64,000 bases of DNA from Phytopseudomonas dryadis (lineage in GTDB: Bacteria > Pseudomonadota > Gammaproteobacteria > Pseudomonadales > Pseudomonadaceae): contig NZ_QJUM01000025.1 of NCBI RefSeq assembly GCF_004327355.1, positions 1-64,000 on the forward strand. Reading direction: 5' to 3'. This document shows, piece by piece, positions 6,586 through 14,825 of this stretch. The translations under genes and the position numbers were made by a program. Every line of letters starts with the position of its first letter. The first letter of the stretch is position 1. The notes below the pieces were generated by a model. That model was not told where the DNA came from. It searched no databases and saw only the letters and a list, made by a program, of their open reading frames with translations.

Positions 6586-8943
6586 TCACGCTCTAACCCG
6601 GGTCTTTTCCGGGTCGTAGGCGATGGTGCTGCTGGCGACCGTGGCAGGAAGGCGTTTCTGCTGGCCGTCGAGCTTGCCGATTTCCAGGGCCGTACCCGGT
6701 TCGCAGTAGCCGACATCCAGCCGGCACAGGGCGATGTTCCGGCCCAGCAGCGGCGAGCGCGTGGCGCTGGTGATCACCCCGACCCGGGCGCGCCCGACGT
6801 GCACGCCGTCGCCATGGGCGGCCGGCTCGTTGCCCTGCAGTTCGAGGCCGACCAGGCGCTGTTGCGGATGGATATTGCGCCGCAACAGGGCCTCGCGGCC
6901 GATGAAGTCGTCCTGCTTGCTCTTCAGCGGTACGCTGAAACCGATGCCGGCCTCGAACGGATCGGTCTGGTCGCTGAACTCGTAGCCGGCGAAGATCAGC
7001 CCGGCCTCGATACGCAGGGTGTCGAGGGCGTGCAGGCCCAGCGGCACCAGGCCGAGGGGTTCGCCCAGTTGCCACAGGCGCGTCCACAGGGTCATGGCGT
7101 CATCCGGGTGGCACCAGACTTCATAACCCAGCTCGCCGGTGTAGCCGGTACGCGAGACCATCAGCGGCGGGCCGTCGTAGTCGTCCAGGCGACCGATCAG
7201 GAAGCGGAACCAGCCCAGTTCGGCGAGCGCCGGCTGGGTGCCGGGGGTCCAGATCATCTGCGCCAGCAAGTCGCGGCTGCGCGGCCCTTGTACGGCGATG
7301 TTGTGGATCTGCTCGGAGGCCGATTTGATCCATACCTTCATGCCCAGCTTCGCCGCCTGCTCGCGCAGCCAGACGCCGGCGTAATCCTCGCCGCAGATCC
7401 AGCGGAAGGCATCGGCGCCGAGGCGCAGCAGCGTGCCGTCGTCGAGCATGCCGCCATGCTCGTAGCACATCGCCGAGTACACCACCTGACCGACCGCCAG
7501 CTTGCGCACGTCGCGGGTCAGGCAGTAGTTGAGCAGCGCTTCGGCATCGGGGCCGATGACCTCGAACTTGCGCAGGGCGGAAAGATCCATCACCGCCACC
7601 CGTTGGCGGCAGCCGTGGTACTCCTCGATGGCGCCGTAGCCATCGTACTGGGTCGGCGTCCACCAGCCGCGGTAGTCGATGAACTGCCCGGTGAGGGCGC
7701 TGGTGCCCGGATGGAAGCCGCTTTCGCGGGTCAGTACCGGGTCTGCATCGGGTGTCTTGCGTGTGGCCATGGCGATACTGAAGCGCTCCTTGGCGTCGTA
7801 GAGTCGAACGTGGATATCGGTGGGCTGCCAGCCATTGGCCGGGTCGATGTCGTCGGGGCAACTGCTGCTGGCGCAGAGCAGGTCGCTCATGGCGCGCAGC
7901 AGCACGTAGTCGCCGGGGCGCGACCAGGGCTCGTCCAGCGTCAGTTGCTGGTGCGCGTCGATCGCGGTGTTGAAGAAGAAGTTGATCGCCGGCCAGCCGC
8001 GCCGGCCCTGCACGCCATGGGGCCGCAGGGCGCGGCTGATGTTGTCGCTGCAGTTGGCGTGGCCGAAGTAGCCCTGGGCTTCGTAGTAGCGCGCGGTGCA
8101 GGCCAGGGCGAAGGTGTCGTGGCGGCCGACGGTGTCGCGCCGCACCTCCAGCATCGGCTGCAGGTCGCGGCCGAAGAACTTGCCGAACAGGCCGGGACCG
8201 GGATAGGCAGTGCCGTTCAGGGTGCGGGTGACGGTGGGGTCGAGGTCGATCTCGCGGCCGCCGTCGAGGGCGCGGCGGTCGAAGGCGACGAAGTCCGAAC
8301 ACTGGCGCCCGGCGACGTCGATGACCTGGATGTACTGGCCGGCGCCGATCAGGTAGTCGCGGGCGCTGCCGGGGGCGATGGTGAATTCGTCGAGCACCTC
8401 GCCGAGGGGAGGCGGCAGCGTGGGGGTGAGCAGGCTGGGCGGATTGGCGCGATGGATCAGCAGGCGCAGTTCGCTGGCCCGTCGCTGGCTGTCCACCGCC
8501 GTGGCGGTTGCGGGCGCGGCGACGATCACCAGCAGTTCGCCGGCCGCCTGCAACAGGCGTTCGCTGCCAGCGGGCGAGCGGGGTGGCCACAGCGTGGCGG
8601 CCGCCGGCAGGTGCTGGCAGTCGATGGCGCGTCTGCTCAGGCCGAGGCGCACATGGGCCGACTCGCGGCTGCCGTCGGCCAGCAGCCGGGCGATGAAATC
8701 GGCGTTCGCGCTGGCCCGCAGACCCAGTGCGGCCAGCGCCTCGCGGCCATCCGCGGCGAAGGCCAGCAGCTCGGCCTGCTGATCGCCTTCGAGGTCGATC
8801 ACCTGCAGACGGTCGTCGGCCTGCAGCGCCACCACGGTCAGCCCGCCGGGGGCGACGCGGTGGCGCTCCAGGGCCGGGGCGCGGGCGAACAGCGCCGGCT
8901 CCAGCGGCCGCGAAATCACGGGCGGATTGCTCTGCAGCGGCAT
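6586..8943 (-). CDS. tdm: Trimethylamine N-oxide demethylase (Tdm)
   Basis: Predicted enzyme of 785 residues converting TMAO to dimethylamine and formaldehyde. Its middle part (about 170-400) is a DUF1989-type domain with QCSDFVAFDRRALDGGR and a cysteine pair in CASSSCPDDIDP. The C-terminal half (about 400-785) is a GcvT-like tetrahydrofolate-binding aminomethyltransferase fold, recognisable in QGPRSRDLLAQM, SRTGYTGELGYEVWCHPDDA and GLHALDTLRIEAGLIFAGYEF. DUF1989 fused to GcvT is the known layout of bacterial Tdm. The ATG at 8941-8943 begins 2 bases after the tmm stop, so translation is probably coupled. An aminomethyltransferase with another substrate is possible, but the adjacent tmm argues for Tdm. 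Confidence 0.85.
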   Translation of the reverse strand: MPLQSNPPVISRPLEPALFARAPALERHRVAPGGLTVVALQADDRLQVIDLEGDQQAELLAFAADGREALAALGLRASANADFIARLLADGSRESAHVRLGLSRRAIDCQHLPAAATLWPPRSPAGSERLLQAAGELLVIVAAPATATAVDSQRRASELRLLIHRANPPSLLTPTLPPPLGEVLDEFTIAPGSARDYLIGAGQYIQVIDVAGRQCSDFVAFDRRALDGGREIDLDPTVTRTLNGTAYPGPGLFGKFFGRDLQPMLEVRRDTVGRHDTFALACTARYYEAQGYFGHANCSDNISRALRPHGVQGRRGWPAINFFFNTAIDAHQQLTLDEPWSRPGDYVLLRAMSDLLCASSSCPDDIDPANGWQPTDIHVRLYDAKERFSIAMATRKTPDADPVLTRESGFHPGTSALTGQFIDYRGWWTPTQYDGYGAIEEYHGCRQRVAVMDLSALRKFEVIGPDAEALLNYCLTRDVRKLAVGQVVYSAMCYEHGGMLDDGTLLRLGADAFRWICGEDYAGVWLREQAAKLGMKVWIKSASEQIHNIAVQGPRSRDLLAQMIWTPGTQPALAELGWFRFLIGRLDDYDGPPLMVSRTGYTGELGYEVWCHPDDAMTLWTRLWQLGEPLGLVPLGLHALDTLRIEAGLIFAGYEFSDQTDPFEAGIGFSVPLKSKQDDFIGREALLRRNIHPQQRLVGLELQGNEPAAHGDGVHVGRARVGVITSATRSPLLGRNIALCRLDVGYCEPGTALEIGKLDGQQKRLPATVASSTIAYDPEKTRVRA

Positions 8944-8945
8944 GC

Positions 8946-10313
8946 TCAACTGGCCGTCTTCAAGGCGGCGGGAGACGTCGCCAGGTAGGCCGCCAGCGAG
9001 TCGTCGAGGGCTTCCAGCCAGGGCGTGTGATGGGGCGTGGCCAGGGTGCCGGTCATCAGCGAGCGATGGCACTTGTTGCGGTAGCCCATGATGTCTTCGT
9101 ACTTGTCGTGCTTCCAGTCGAGGAAGGTCTGGTTCACCGCGGCGATATCGAAACTGGGGTAGTCGGTGGCTTCGATCAGCTGGCGGATGTACTCGCCCTG
9201 GAACTCGAACATCTGCTGGGCGCTTTCCAGGGCCAGCTCCCGGTCGCGCCAGGCCAGGTCCTCGGCGTGCATGTCGGCGTAGGCGGGCAGGGCGATGCGC
9301 CCGAGGATCACGTCGCGGGCGTACCAGGCCTGGGCATCGAACATATTGAAGCTGTACCACTGATCCTGCATGCCGAGGTAGATCAGCCTGGGGTTCTGCT
9401 CCCAGAAGATGCCCTTGTACAGGTTCAGCGGCCACAGGCGGTTGTCGGTCTTCAGCCGCAGCTCCTCGGCGAGGAAGGGGAAGTGGTGCTGGTAGCCGGT
9501 ACACAGGATGATGGCGTCGACGCGCTTGCTGCTGCCATCGGCGAAGAACGCGGTGTTGCCGGCGACCCGGCTCAACAGCGGCTTTTCTTCCCAGTTCTCC
9601 GGCCACTTGTAGCCCATCGGGGCGCTGCGGTAGCAACTGGTGATCGAGCGCGCGCCGTACTTGTAGCACTGCGAGCCGATGTCCTCGGCCGAATAGCTGG
9701 CGCCGATGATGAGCACGTCCTTGCCCTTGAATTCCAGGGCATCGCGGAAGTCATGGGCGTGCAGCACGCGCCCGCCGAAGCGCTCGAAGCCATCGAAGGC
9801 GGGGACGTTGGGCGTGGAGAAATGGCCGCTGGCGACGATCACGTAGTCGAAGCTTTCGCTGTGGGTCCGATCCTCGTCGTAGTTGTGCACGGTGACGCTG
9901 AACCTGCCGCTCGCCGGGTCGTGGCTGACGCCGCGCACCGCGGTGTTGAACTGGATGTACGGGCGCACGCCGGCCTTCTCCACCCGGCCCTGGATATAGT
10001 CCCAGAGCACCTCGCGCGGCGGGTAGGAGCCGATGGGACGGCCGAAGTGCTCATCGAAGGTGTAGTCGGCGAACTCCAGGCACTCCTTCGGCCCATTCGA
10101 CCACAGGTAGCGGTACATGCTGCCGTGCACCGGTTCGCCATGCTCGTCCAGGCCGGTGCGCCAGGTGTAGTTCCACATGCCGCCCCAGTCGCTCTGTTTC
10201 TCGTAGCAGACCAGTTGCGGAATCTGCGCGCCCTTGGCGGCAGCGGCCTGGAAGGCGCGCAACTGGGCCAGCCCGCAAGGGCCGGCCCCGATGATGGCGA
10301 TTCGCATGCTCAT
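8946..10313 (-). CDS. tmm: Trimethylamine monooxygenase (flavin-containing)
   Basis: Bacterial flavin-containing monooxygenase oxidising trimethylamine to TMAO with NADPH and oxygen; about 455 residues, the family length. The FAD motif GAGPCG is near the N-terminus, the FMO fingerprint appears as FGGRVLHAHDF, and the NADPH-binding motif is GASYSAEDIG. Long stretches such as WNYTWRTGLDEHGEPVHGS and MYRYLWSNGPKECLEFADYT are as I remember them from Methylocella/Roseobacter Tmm. The ATG at 10311-10313 is preferred because GGAG lies 6 bases upstream; an ATG 12 bases earlier is possible. It is the first gene of a tmm-tdm operon divergent from a two-component system. Confidence 0.9.
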   Translation of the reverse strand: MSMRIAIIGAGPCGLAQLRAFQAAAAKGAQIPQLVCYEKQSDWGGMWNYTWRTGLDEHGEPVHGSMYRYLWSNGPKECLEFADYTFDEHFGRPIGSYPPREVLWDYIQGRVEKAGVRPYIQFNTAVRGVSHDPASGRFSVTVHNYDEDRTHSESFDYVIVASGHFSTPNVPAFDGFERFGGRVLHAHDFRDALEFKGKDVLIIGASYSAEDIGSQCYKYGARSITSCYRSAPMGYKWPENWEEKPLLSRVAGNTAFFADGSSKRVDAIILCTGYQHHFPFLAEELRLKTDNRLWPLNLYKGIFWEQNPRLIYLGMQDQWYSFNMFDAQAWYARDVILGRIALPAYADMHAEDLAWRDRELALESAQQMFEFQGEYIRQLIEATDYPSFDIAAVNQTFLDWKHDKYEDIMGYRNKCHRSLMTGTLATPHHTPWLEALDDSLAAYLATSPAALKTAS

Positions 10314-10618
10314 GGTGATCTCCATGGTCCGGGTTTGTGGGAAATAAATTTTCCTGCCGAGAAAACCTTAAGGCATCGACCCGTGGCTGAAACTCTCCCG
10401 GAAGGGGTATCTCCTTGGGGGTAGCCGAACGCGCCCCGGAAGGAAGCAGAACCATGTCCGCAAGCTTCGCGATGGGGCGGGCCGCGCTTCTGTCGCGCCT
10501 TCGGAGAATTTCCTGCAGATTAAAAATCTTTCTTATCAGTGCGTTCCAGCGTCACCCGGACGGGGCATGGAACTTGCTCGATGGCTTGGCATGCTCCGTT
10601 GCCGAGAGGGGAGGGCGG
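10314..10618. promoter_or_regulatory. Divergent control region between tmm and the sensor kinase
   Basis: This 305-bp region must hold the promoters for the tmm-tdm operon (leftward) and the kinase operon (rightward). I see a small inverted repeat, GGGAAAT-AAATTTTCC, near 10339-10355 close to the tmm start, and an AT-rich patch (ATTAAAAATCTTTCTTATC) near 10518-10536. No convincing sigma-54 or sigma-70 box stands out. An alternative start for the kinase lies at 10454. Confidence 0.4.
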
Positions 10619-11731
10619 ATGTTCCACCTACTCATGCGCCGTTTCCCGCTGGCGTGGACCTGGCGCCGCGAGCCGCCATCGTCGGTGTGCCGCGCGTCGC
10701 TGCTGGAGTTGCCCTTGCGTCTGTTGCAGCAGCCGGACAGCGATGCGCCGTTGCTGAGCGTGCTGCCGCAGCTGGGCGAAGCCGTGCAGGCCCGCGCTAT
10801 CGGCCTGCTGCTGCCGCAGTCGCAGCGGCCTGGCTGGCGCCGCCTGGGCGATGGCGCTGACGCCGGCGACTGTCTGCGCCATGCCGATGGCGCGCTGCCG
10901 CTGCCCGGGGCGATCCGGCTCTGCCGCGCCTGTCTGGCCGTGGGCCGCTATCGGGTGCTGTGCGGGCTGTCGGTCGAGGACGGCCGCCCGGCCATGCTGT
11001 GGCTGCAGTTCGCCGCCGCGCCGACCGATCCGCAGTGTGCGCTGCTGCGCGATCTGGCCCGGCGGTTCGGCGAGGTGCTGCAGGCTTTCGGCGAGGACCG
11101 GCGCCTGCGCCGCCGCGAGCTGAGTGCCGAGCGCGCTGTGCTGGCGCGCGAGCTGCACGACTCGGTGGCGCAGCAGCTCGGCTACCTGCAGATTCGCGCC
11201 AGCCGCTTGCAGGCGGTGCTCGATGATCCGGCCCAGCGCGACACCGCCACCGACATGCTCGGTGATCTGCGCGACACGCTGCAGCTGCTGCAGCGCCAGG
11301 TGCGCGAGCTGATCAGCGGCGCCCGCCTGACCATGGACGGCCGTAGCCTGCGCCAGGCCCTGGAGGCCTCGGTGGAGGAGTTCTCCCGGCGCAGCCGTTG
11401 CGTGTTCAGCCTGGACAACCGCCTGCCGGCCGACCGTTTGTCGCCCACCACGCAATTGCAGGTGCTGCAGATCGTGCGTGAAGCCCTGGCCAACGTGGTG
11501 CGCCATTCTCATGCGCGCCAGGTGCGCATCCAACTGCTCGATCTGAGCGCTGGCGGGATCGAGGTGCAGGTCAGCGATGACGGGGTCGGGCTACCCGACA
11601 GCCTGCCGCTCGACGGTCACTTCGGCCTGCGCATCATGCAGGAGCGTGCGGCCACCATCGGCGCCGAGCTGTGGATCGGATCGCTGTCGCCCCATGGCAC
11701 CTGCGTGCGCTTGCGCTGGGGCTGCCCATGA
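10619..11731 (+). CDS. NarX/UhpB-type sensor histidine kinase (HisKA_3)
   Basis: About 370 residues. The N-terminal part (about 20-160) looks like a soluble GAF-like sensor region and has no obvious membrane helix. The dimerisation/phosphoacceptor motif ERAVLARELHDSVAQQLGYL marks the HisKA_3 (NarX/DesK) family. The ATPase motifs follow: REALANVVRHSHA (N box) and DDGVGLP (G box). The start ATG at 10619 has a strong GGGAGGG site; an in-frame ATG at 10454 after GGAAGG would add 55 residues. The stop overlaps the start of the response regulator (ATGA). The position opposite tmm suggests control of trimethylamine oxidation (inference). Confidence 0.88.
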   Translation: MFHLLMRRFPLAWTWRREPPSSVCRASLLELPLRLLQQPDSDAPLLSVLPQLGEAVQARAIGLLLPQSQRPGWRRLGDGADAGDCLRHADGALPLPGAIRLCRACLAVGRYRVLCGLSVEDGRPAMLWLQFAAAPTDPQCALLRDLARRFGEVLQAFGEDRRLRRRELSAERAVLARELHDSVAQQLGYLQIRASRLQAVLDDPAQRDTATDMLGDLRDTLQLLQRQVRELISGARLTMDGRSLRQALEASVEEFSRRSRCVFSLDNRLPADRLSPTTQLQVLQIVREALANVVRHSHARQVRIQLLDLSAGGIEVQVSDDGVGLPDSLPLDGHFGLRIMQERAATIGAELWIGSLSPHGTCVRLRWGCP

Positions 11732-12396
11732 ACGGCCCGCTGAGCCTGTTGCTGATCGACGATCACCCCTTGCTGCGCCGTGGCCTGGCCGAACTGTTCG
11801 AGTCCAGCGGCGCGTTCCGCGTGGTCGGCAGCGTGGCCAATGGCGCCGAGGGGCTGGAACTGGCCAGCCGCCTGCAGCCGGATATGGTGCTGCTGGATCT
11901 GCATATGCCGGGCTTGGATGGTCTGGCCACTCTGGCGCGGCTCAAGCGCGGCCAGCCCCACTGCCGGGTGCTGGTGCTGACCGCGTCCCAGGCGCGTGAC
12001 GACCTGCTGGCCGCGCTGCGCGCCGGCGCCGACGGTTACCTGCTCAAGGATCGCGAGCCGGAGGCGCTGCTGGCCGCGGCACTGGCCTGCGCGCGCGGCG
12101 AGCAGCGCCTGGAGCCGAACCTGACCGCGCTGCTGGTCAATGGCCTGCAGGGGCGCCATGAACACGGCGAGGCGTTTCCCGGCGCCGAACTGACCGAGCG
12201 CGAGCGGCAGACCCTGGCGTTGATCGCCGAGGGTTTCAGCAACAAACTGATCGCCCGCCAGCTGGGCATCAGCGACGGGACGGTGAAGATCCATGTGAAG
12301 CACCTGTTGAGCAAACTCAACCTGCATTCGCGCCTCGAACTGGCAGCCTGGGTTCATCGCAGCGGCCTGTTCAGCCTGGACGGAGCGCCGCGATGA
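11728..12396 (+). CDS. NarL/FixJ-family response regulator
   Basis: A 222-residue regulator with a receiver domain (about 5-120; acidic pair DD near residue 12 and phosphoacceptor Asp in LLDLHMPGLDG, Lys in LLKDRE) and a C-terminal LuxR-type HTH (about 155-215, with LTERERQTLALIAEGFSNKL and GISDGTVKIHVKHLLSKL). It is the cognate partner of the upstream HisKA_3 kinase, overlapping it by ATGA. It in turn overlaps the downstream PAS protein by ATGA, so all three are translationally coupled. It is a likely activator of tmm-tdm by position only. Confidence 0.9.
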   Translation: MNGPLSLLLIDDHPLLRRGLAELFESSGAFRVVGSVANGAEGLELASRLQPDMVLLDLHMPGLDGLATLARLKRGQPHCRVLVLTASQARDDLLAALRAGADGYLLKDREPEALLAAALACARGEQRLEPNLTALLVNGLQGRHEHGEAFPGAELTERERQTLALIAEGFSNKLIARQLGISDGTVKIHVKHLLSKLNLHSRLELAAWVHRSGLFSLDGAPR

Positions 12397-13244
12397 GCTG
12401 GCGCGACGCCTGCCATGCCGGCCTGCTGCGCCTGCGCGCCGGGTTGGCGCGGCTATCGCGTGGGGCACAGCGCCACGACGGTTTCGATCAACTGCCGCTG
12501 GCGCTGGTGTGCCTGGACGCGGCAGGGCGCATGACCCGCCTCAATCCCGCCTGGGAAGAACTGACCGGCTACCCTTGCCGTGACTGCCTGCGGCGCAGCC
12601 ATGCCCAGTTCCTGCATCTCGAAGACCAGCCGCTCTGGCAGCAGGGGTTGCAGGCATTGCGCGATGGCCAGCGCGACTGGTTGCGGATCCTCCGCTATCC
12701 GCACCGCGGCGGCGAACTGCACTGGGCCGAAGTGCGCCTGCGCCGCCGAGCCGATGGCTTCATCGCCAGCCTGGCCGACGTCACTGCGCAGATGCCGCAA
12801 CGCCAGCAACTGCAGGCTCGCCATCGCAGCCTGAGCAACCTGCTCGACGGCCTGCCGCTGATGGTCTATCGCTGCCGCAACAACCGCCACTGGAGCATGG
12901 AGTACGTCAGCGCCGGCTGCCTCGCGCTGACGGGCTACCAGCCCGAGCAACTGATCGACAGCCACAGCCTGACCTTCAACGATCTGATCCATCCCGCCGA
13001 TCGCGAACGGGTATGGCACAGCGTTCAGCAAGGGCTGCGCGGACGGCAGCCCTTCACCTTCGAGTACCGCCTGTTGTGTGCCGACGGCAGCGAGAAGGCG
13101 GTACTGGAACGGGGCTGCGGCATCTATTCCGATGCCGGCGACGTACTCGGCCTGGAAGGGGTGGTGCTGCAGCGCCAGGAGCATGAGGCGGGCTGCGCGT
13201 CGCGGCTCCCGGCCGAACTTGGGGACCGTGTGCCGGAGCCCTGA
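12393..13244 (+). CDS. Tandem PAS protein without output domain
   Basis: A 283-residue soluble protein. The first PAS domain spans about 28-135 (FDQLPLALVCLDAAGRMTRL, NPAWEELTGYPCRD) and the second about 145-262 (LLDGLPLMVYRCRNNRHWSM, SAGCLALTGYQPEQLIDS, FTFEYRLLCADGSEKAV). No kinase, HTH, GGDEF or chemoreceptor output follows; the last 20 residues are polar and probably disordered. Being third in the kinase-regulator operon with an ATGA overlap, it may be a detached sensor or anti-regulator acting on the kinase (inference). Truncation of a longer PAS protein cannot be excluded. Confidence 0.82.
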   Translation: MSWRDACHAGLLRLRAGLARLSRGAQRHDGFDQLPLALVCLDAAGRMTRLNPAWEELTGYPCRDCLRRSHAQFLHLEDQPLWQQGLQALRDGQRDWLRILRYPHRGGELHWAEVRLRRRADGFIASLADVTAQMPQRQQLQARHRSLSNLLDGLPLMVYRCRNNRHWSMEYVSAGCLALTGYQPEQLIDSHSLTFNDLIHPADRERVWHSVQQGLRGRQPFTFEYRLLCADGSEKAVLERGCGIYSDAGDVLGLEGVVLQRQEHEAGCASRLPAELGDRVPEP

Positions 13245-13279
13245 GTAGCGGCCCGGCGACGCCGCTGCAGAACGAAAGA

Positions 13280-13303
13280 ACCGCGCCTGGGGCGCGGTCC
13301 GTT
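13280..13303. terminator. Intrinsic terminator between converging operons
   Basis: The stem ACCGCGCC/GGCGCGGT with a 3-base loop (13280-13298), followed by CCGTTT, lies between the PAS gene and the convergent formaldehyde-dehydrogenase-like gene. It could serve the rightward operon. The opposite side has GAAAG, giving CTTTC in the other direction. Confidence 0.6.
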
Positions 13304-13353
13304 TCGTCGGGTGCCCGCCTGCCGAAGCCAGCCGGCCCGGGGCGCGACGCGGC

Positions 13354-14493
13354 TCAGGCGGCCGGCTTGAGCACCACCTTCGTCCAGCCCTTGTCGCGGT
13401 TGTCGAAGTGTTTGTAGGCCCTGGCGGCCTCGTCGAGCTTGAGGCTATGGGAGATGATCTGCGACGGCTTGGCCAGGCCGGCGTGGATCAGCGCCGCCAG
13501 GCGCCGGTTATAGGCCTTGACGTTGGCCTGGCCGGTGCGGATGGACTGGCCCTTGAACCAGAAACTGCCGAAGTCGAAGGCCATTTTCCCTTCCTTGGCC
13601 AGCTCGTTCTTGGCCCCGGGGTCCTCGGGTATGAACACGCCGACCACGCCGATCCCGCCGGTTGCCTTGGTCGACTGCACCAGGTTGTTCATGGTCAGGT
13701 GATTGACCTCGTGCCCATGCCGGTCGCAGCACTGATAGCCCACGCACTCGCAACCGCGATCGGTGCCGCGGCCATCGGTGAGGTTGAGGATCTGCTCCAC
13801 GGCGTCATCCTCCACGGCGAGCACGGTGCGTGCGCCCATCTTCTCCGCCAGCTTCAGGCGATCGGGCTGGTTGTCGACCACGATCACATCCGCCGCGCCA
13901 CGGATGATGGCCGAATGCGCGGCCATCAGGCCGACCGGCCCGGCGCCGTAGATGGCGATGCTCTCACCGGCCTGCAGGCCGGCCAGTTCGGTGGCATGCC
14001 AGCCGGTGGGGAAGATGTCCGAGAGCATGACGTAGTCGTCCTCGCGATCCTGCGCATCCTCCGGCAGTACCAGGCAGTTGAAGTCGGCGTAGGGCACGCG
14101 CAGCAGTTCGGCCTGCCCGCCCTGGTAAGGGCCCATCTCGGCAAAGCCATAGGCGGCACCGGCGCTGCCGGGGTTGGCGGTCAGGCAGAAGCCGGTCAGG
14201 CCTTTCTCGCAGTTCTCGCAAAAGCCGCAACCGATATTGAACGGCAGGCAGACACGATCGCCGACCTGGATGCGATCCACGCCCGAGCCGACCTCGATCA
14301 CCTCGCCGAGGTTCTCGTGGCCGAAGATGCGCCCGGTTTCGAAACTGGTGCGGCCTTCGTACATATGCAGATCCGAACCGCAGATATTGGTGGTGGTGAC
14401 CCGGATAAGGGCGTCGGTCGGTTTTTCCATCCGTGCGTCCGGTACGTTGCTGACACTGACATCGCAAGGCCCGTTATAGACGACTGCTTTCAT
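13354..14493 (-). CDS. Zinc-dependent alcohol/formaldehyde dehydrogenase (glutathione-independent type)
   Basis: A medium-chain dehydrogenase of 379 residues. Catalytic zinc ligands are visible in TTNICGSDLHM and GHENLGEV, and the structural zinc site as CGFCENCEKGLTGFC. The Rossmann motif is GAGPVGLMAA. The insert region GYQCCDRHGHEVNHLTMNNL and the segments LPFNIGCG, ANPGSAGAAYGF and PYADFN are those of the glutathione-independent formaldehyde dehydrogenase subfamily, which oxidises formaldehyde with bound NAD. The start ATG at 14491-14493 has AGGGGGA upstream. Tdm releases formaldehyde, so this gene, 4.4 kb from tdm, could detoxify it (inference); a general alcohol dehydrogenase role is possible. 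Confidence 0.83.
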   Translation of the reverse strand: MKAVVYNGPCDVSVSNVPDARMEKPTDALIRVTTTNICGSDLHMYEGRTSFETGRIFGHENLGEVIEVGSGVDRIQVGDRVCLPFNIGCGFCENCEKGLTGFCLTANPGSAGAAYGFAEMGPYQGGQAELLRVPYADFNCLVLPEDAQDREDDYVMLSDIFPTGWHATELAGLQAGESIAIYGAGPVGLMAAHSAIIRGAADVIVVDNQPDRLKLAEKMGARTVLAVEDDAVEQILNLTDGRGTDRGCECVGYQCCDRHGHEVNHLTMNNLVQSTKATGGIGVVGVFIPEDPGAKNELAKEGKMAFDFGSFWFKGQSIRTGQANVKAYNRRLAALIHAGLAKPSQIISHSLKLDEAARAYKHFDNRDKGWTKVVLKPAA

Positions 14494-14825
14494 GAACATC
14501 CCCCTTTGCCTACGGTGCATGCGCCGCGGCGGTCTTGTGGTCGAGTCACCCTTCGTCGAGCGAAGGGCACCTGTAGTGTTCGGGTCCCGCCCGCCACGGG
14601 AGTTCAGGTGCAATGCACGTCCACTCGACGGGTGGGCGCGTAGCGTTTCGGCTTTCGACAGGGGGAGGTCGTGGCCTGACCGGGGGCTGTTTTGCGCATG
14701 GCGAGACCATGTGGCGCCTGAGCCACAGGAGCGGAACGTCCGTTGCCGATGCTCTGCACGCTGCGGCGCTTTGGCGAGAAGAGGCGGCACACGATCGGCA
14801 CCCCCCTGGCGCAACGCTATCGAGC
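14494..14825. other. Gap upstream of the dehydrogenase, no gene seen
   Basis: This 332-bp gap separates the start of the dehydrogenase from the 3' end of the hydrolase cassette; both are on the minus strand. It holds a small inverted repeat, CCCTTCGTCGAGCGAAGGG (14550-14568). The repeat may terminate the hydrolase cassette mRNA; a promoter for the dehydrogenase should lie to its left. No convincing reading frame with a ribosome-binding site is present. Confidence 0.5.

Noticed and set aside
4660..8988. Long plus-strand open frame across the chemoreceptor, repeats and tdm
   Set aside because: It is antisense to two recognisable genes and passes through the tandem repeats; there is no start site or domain.
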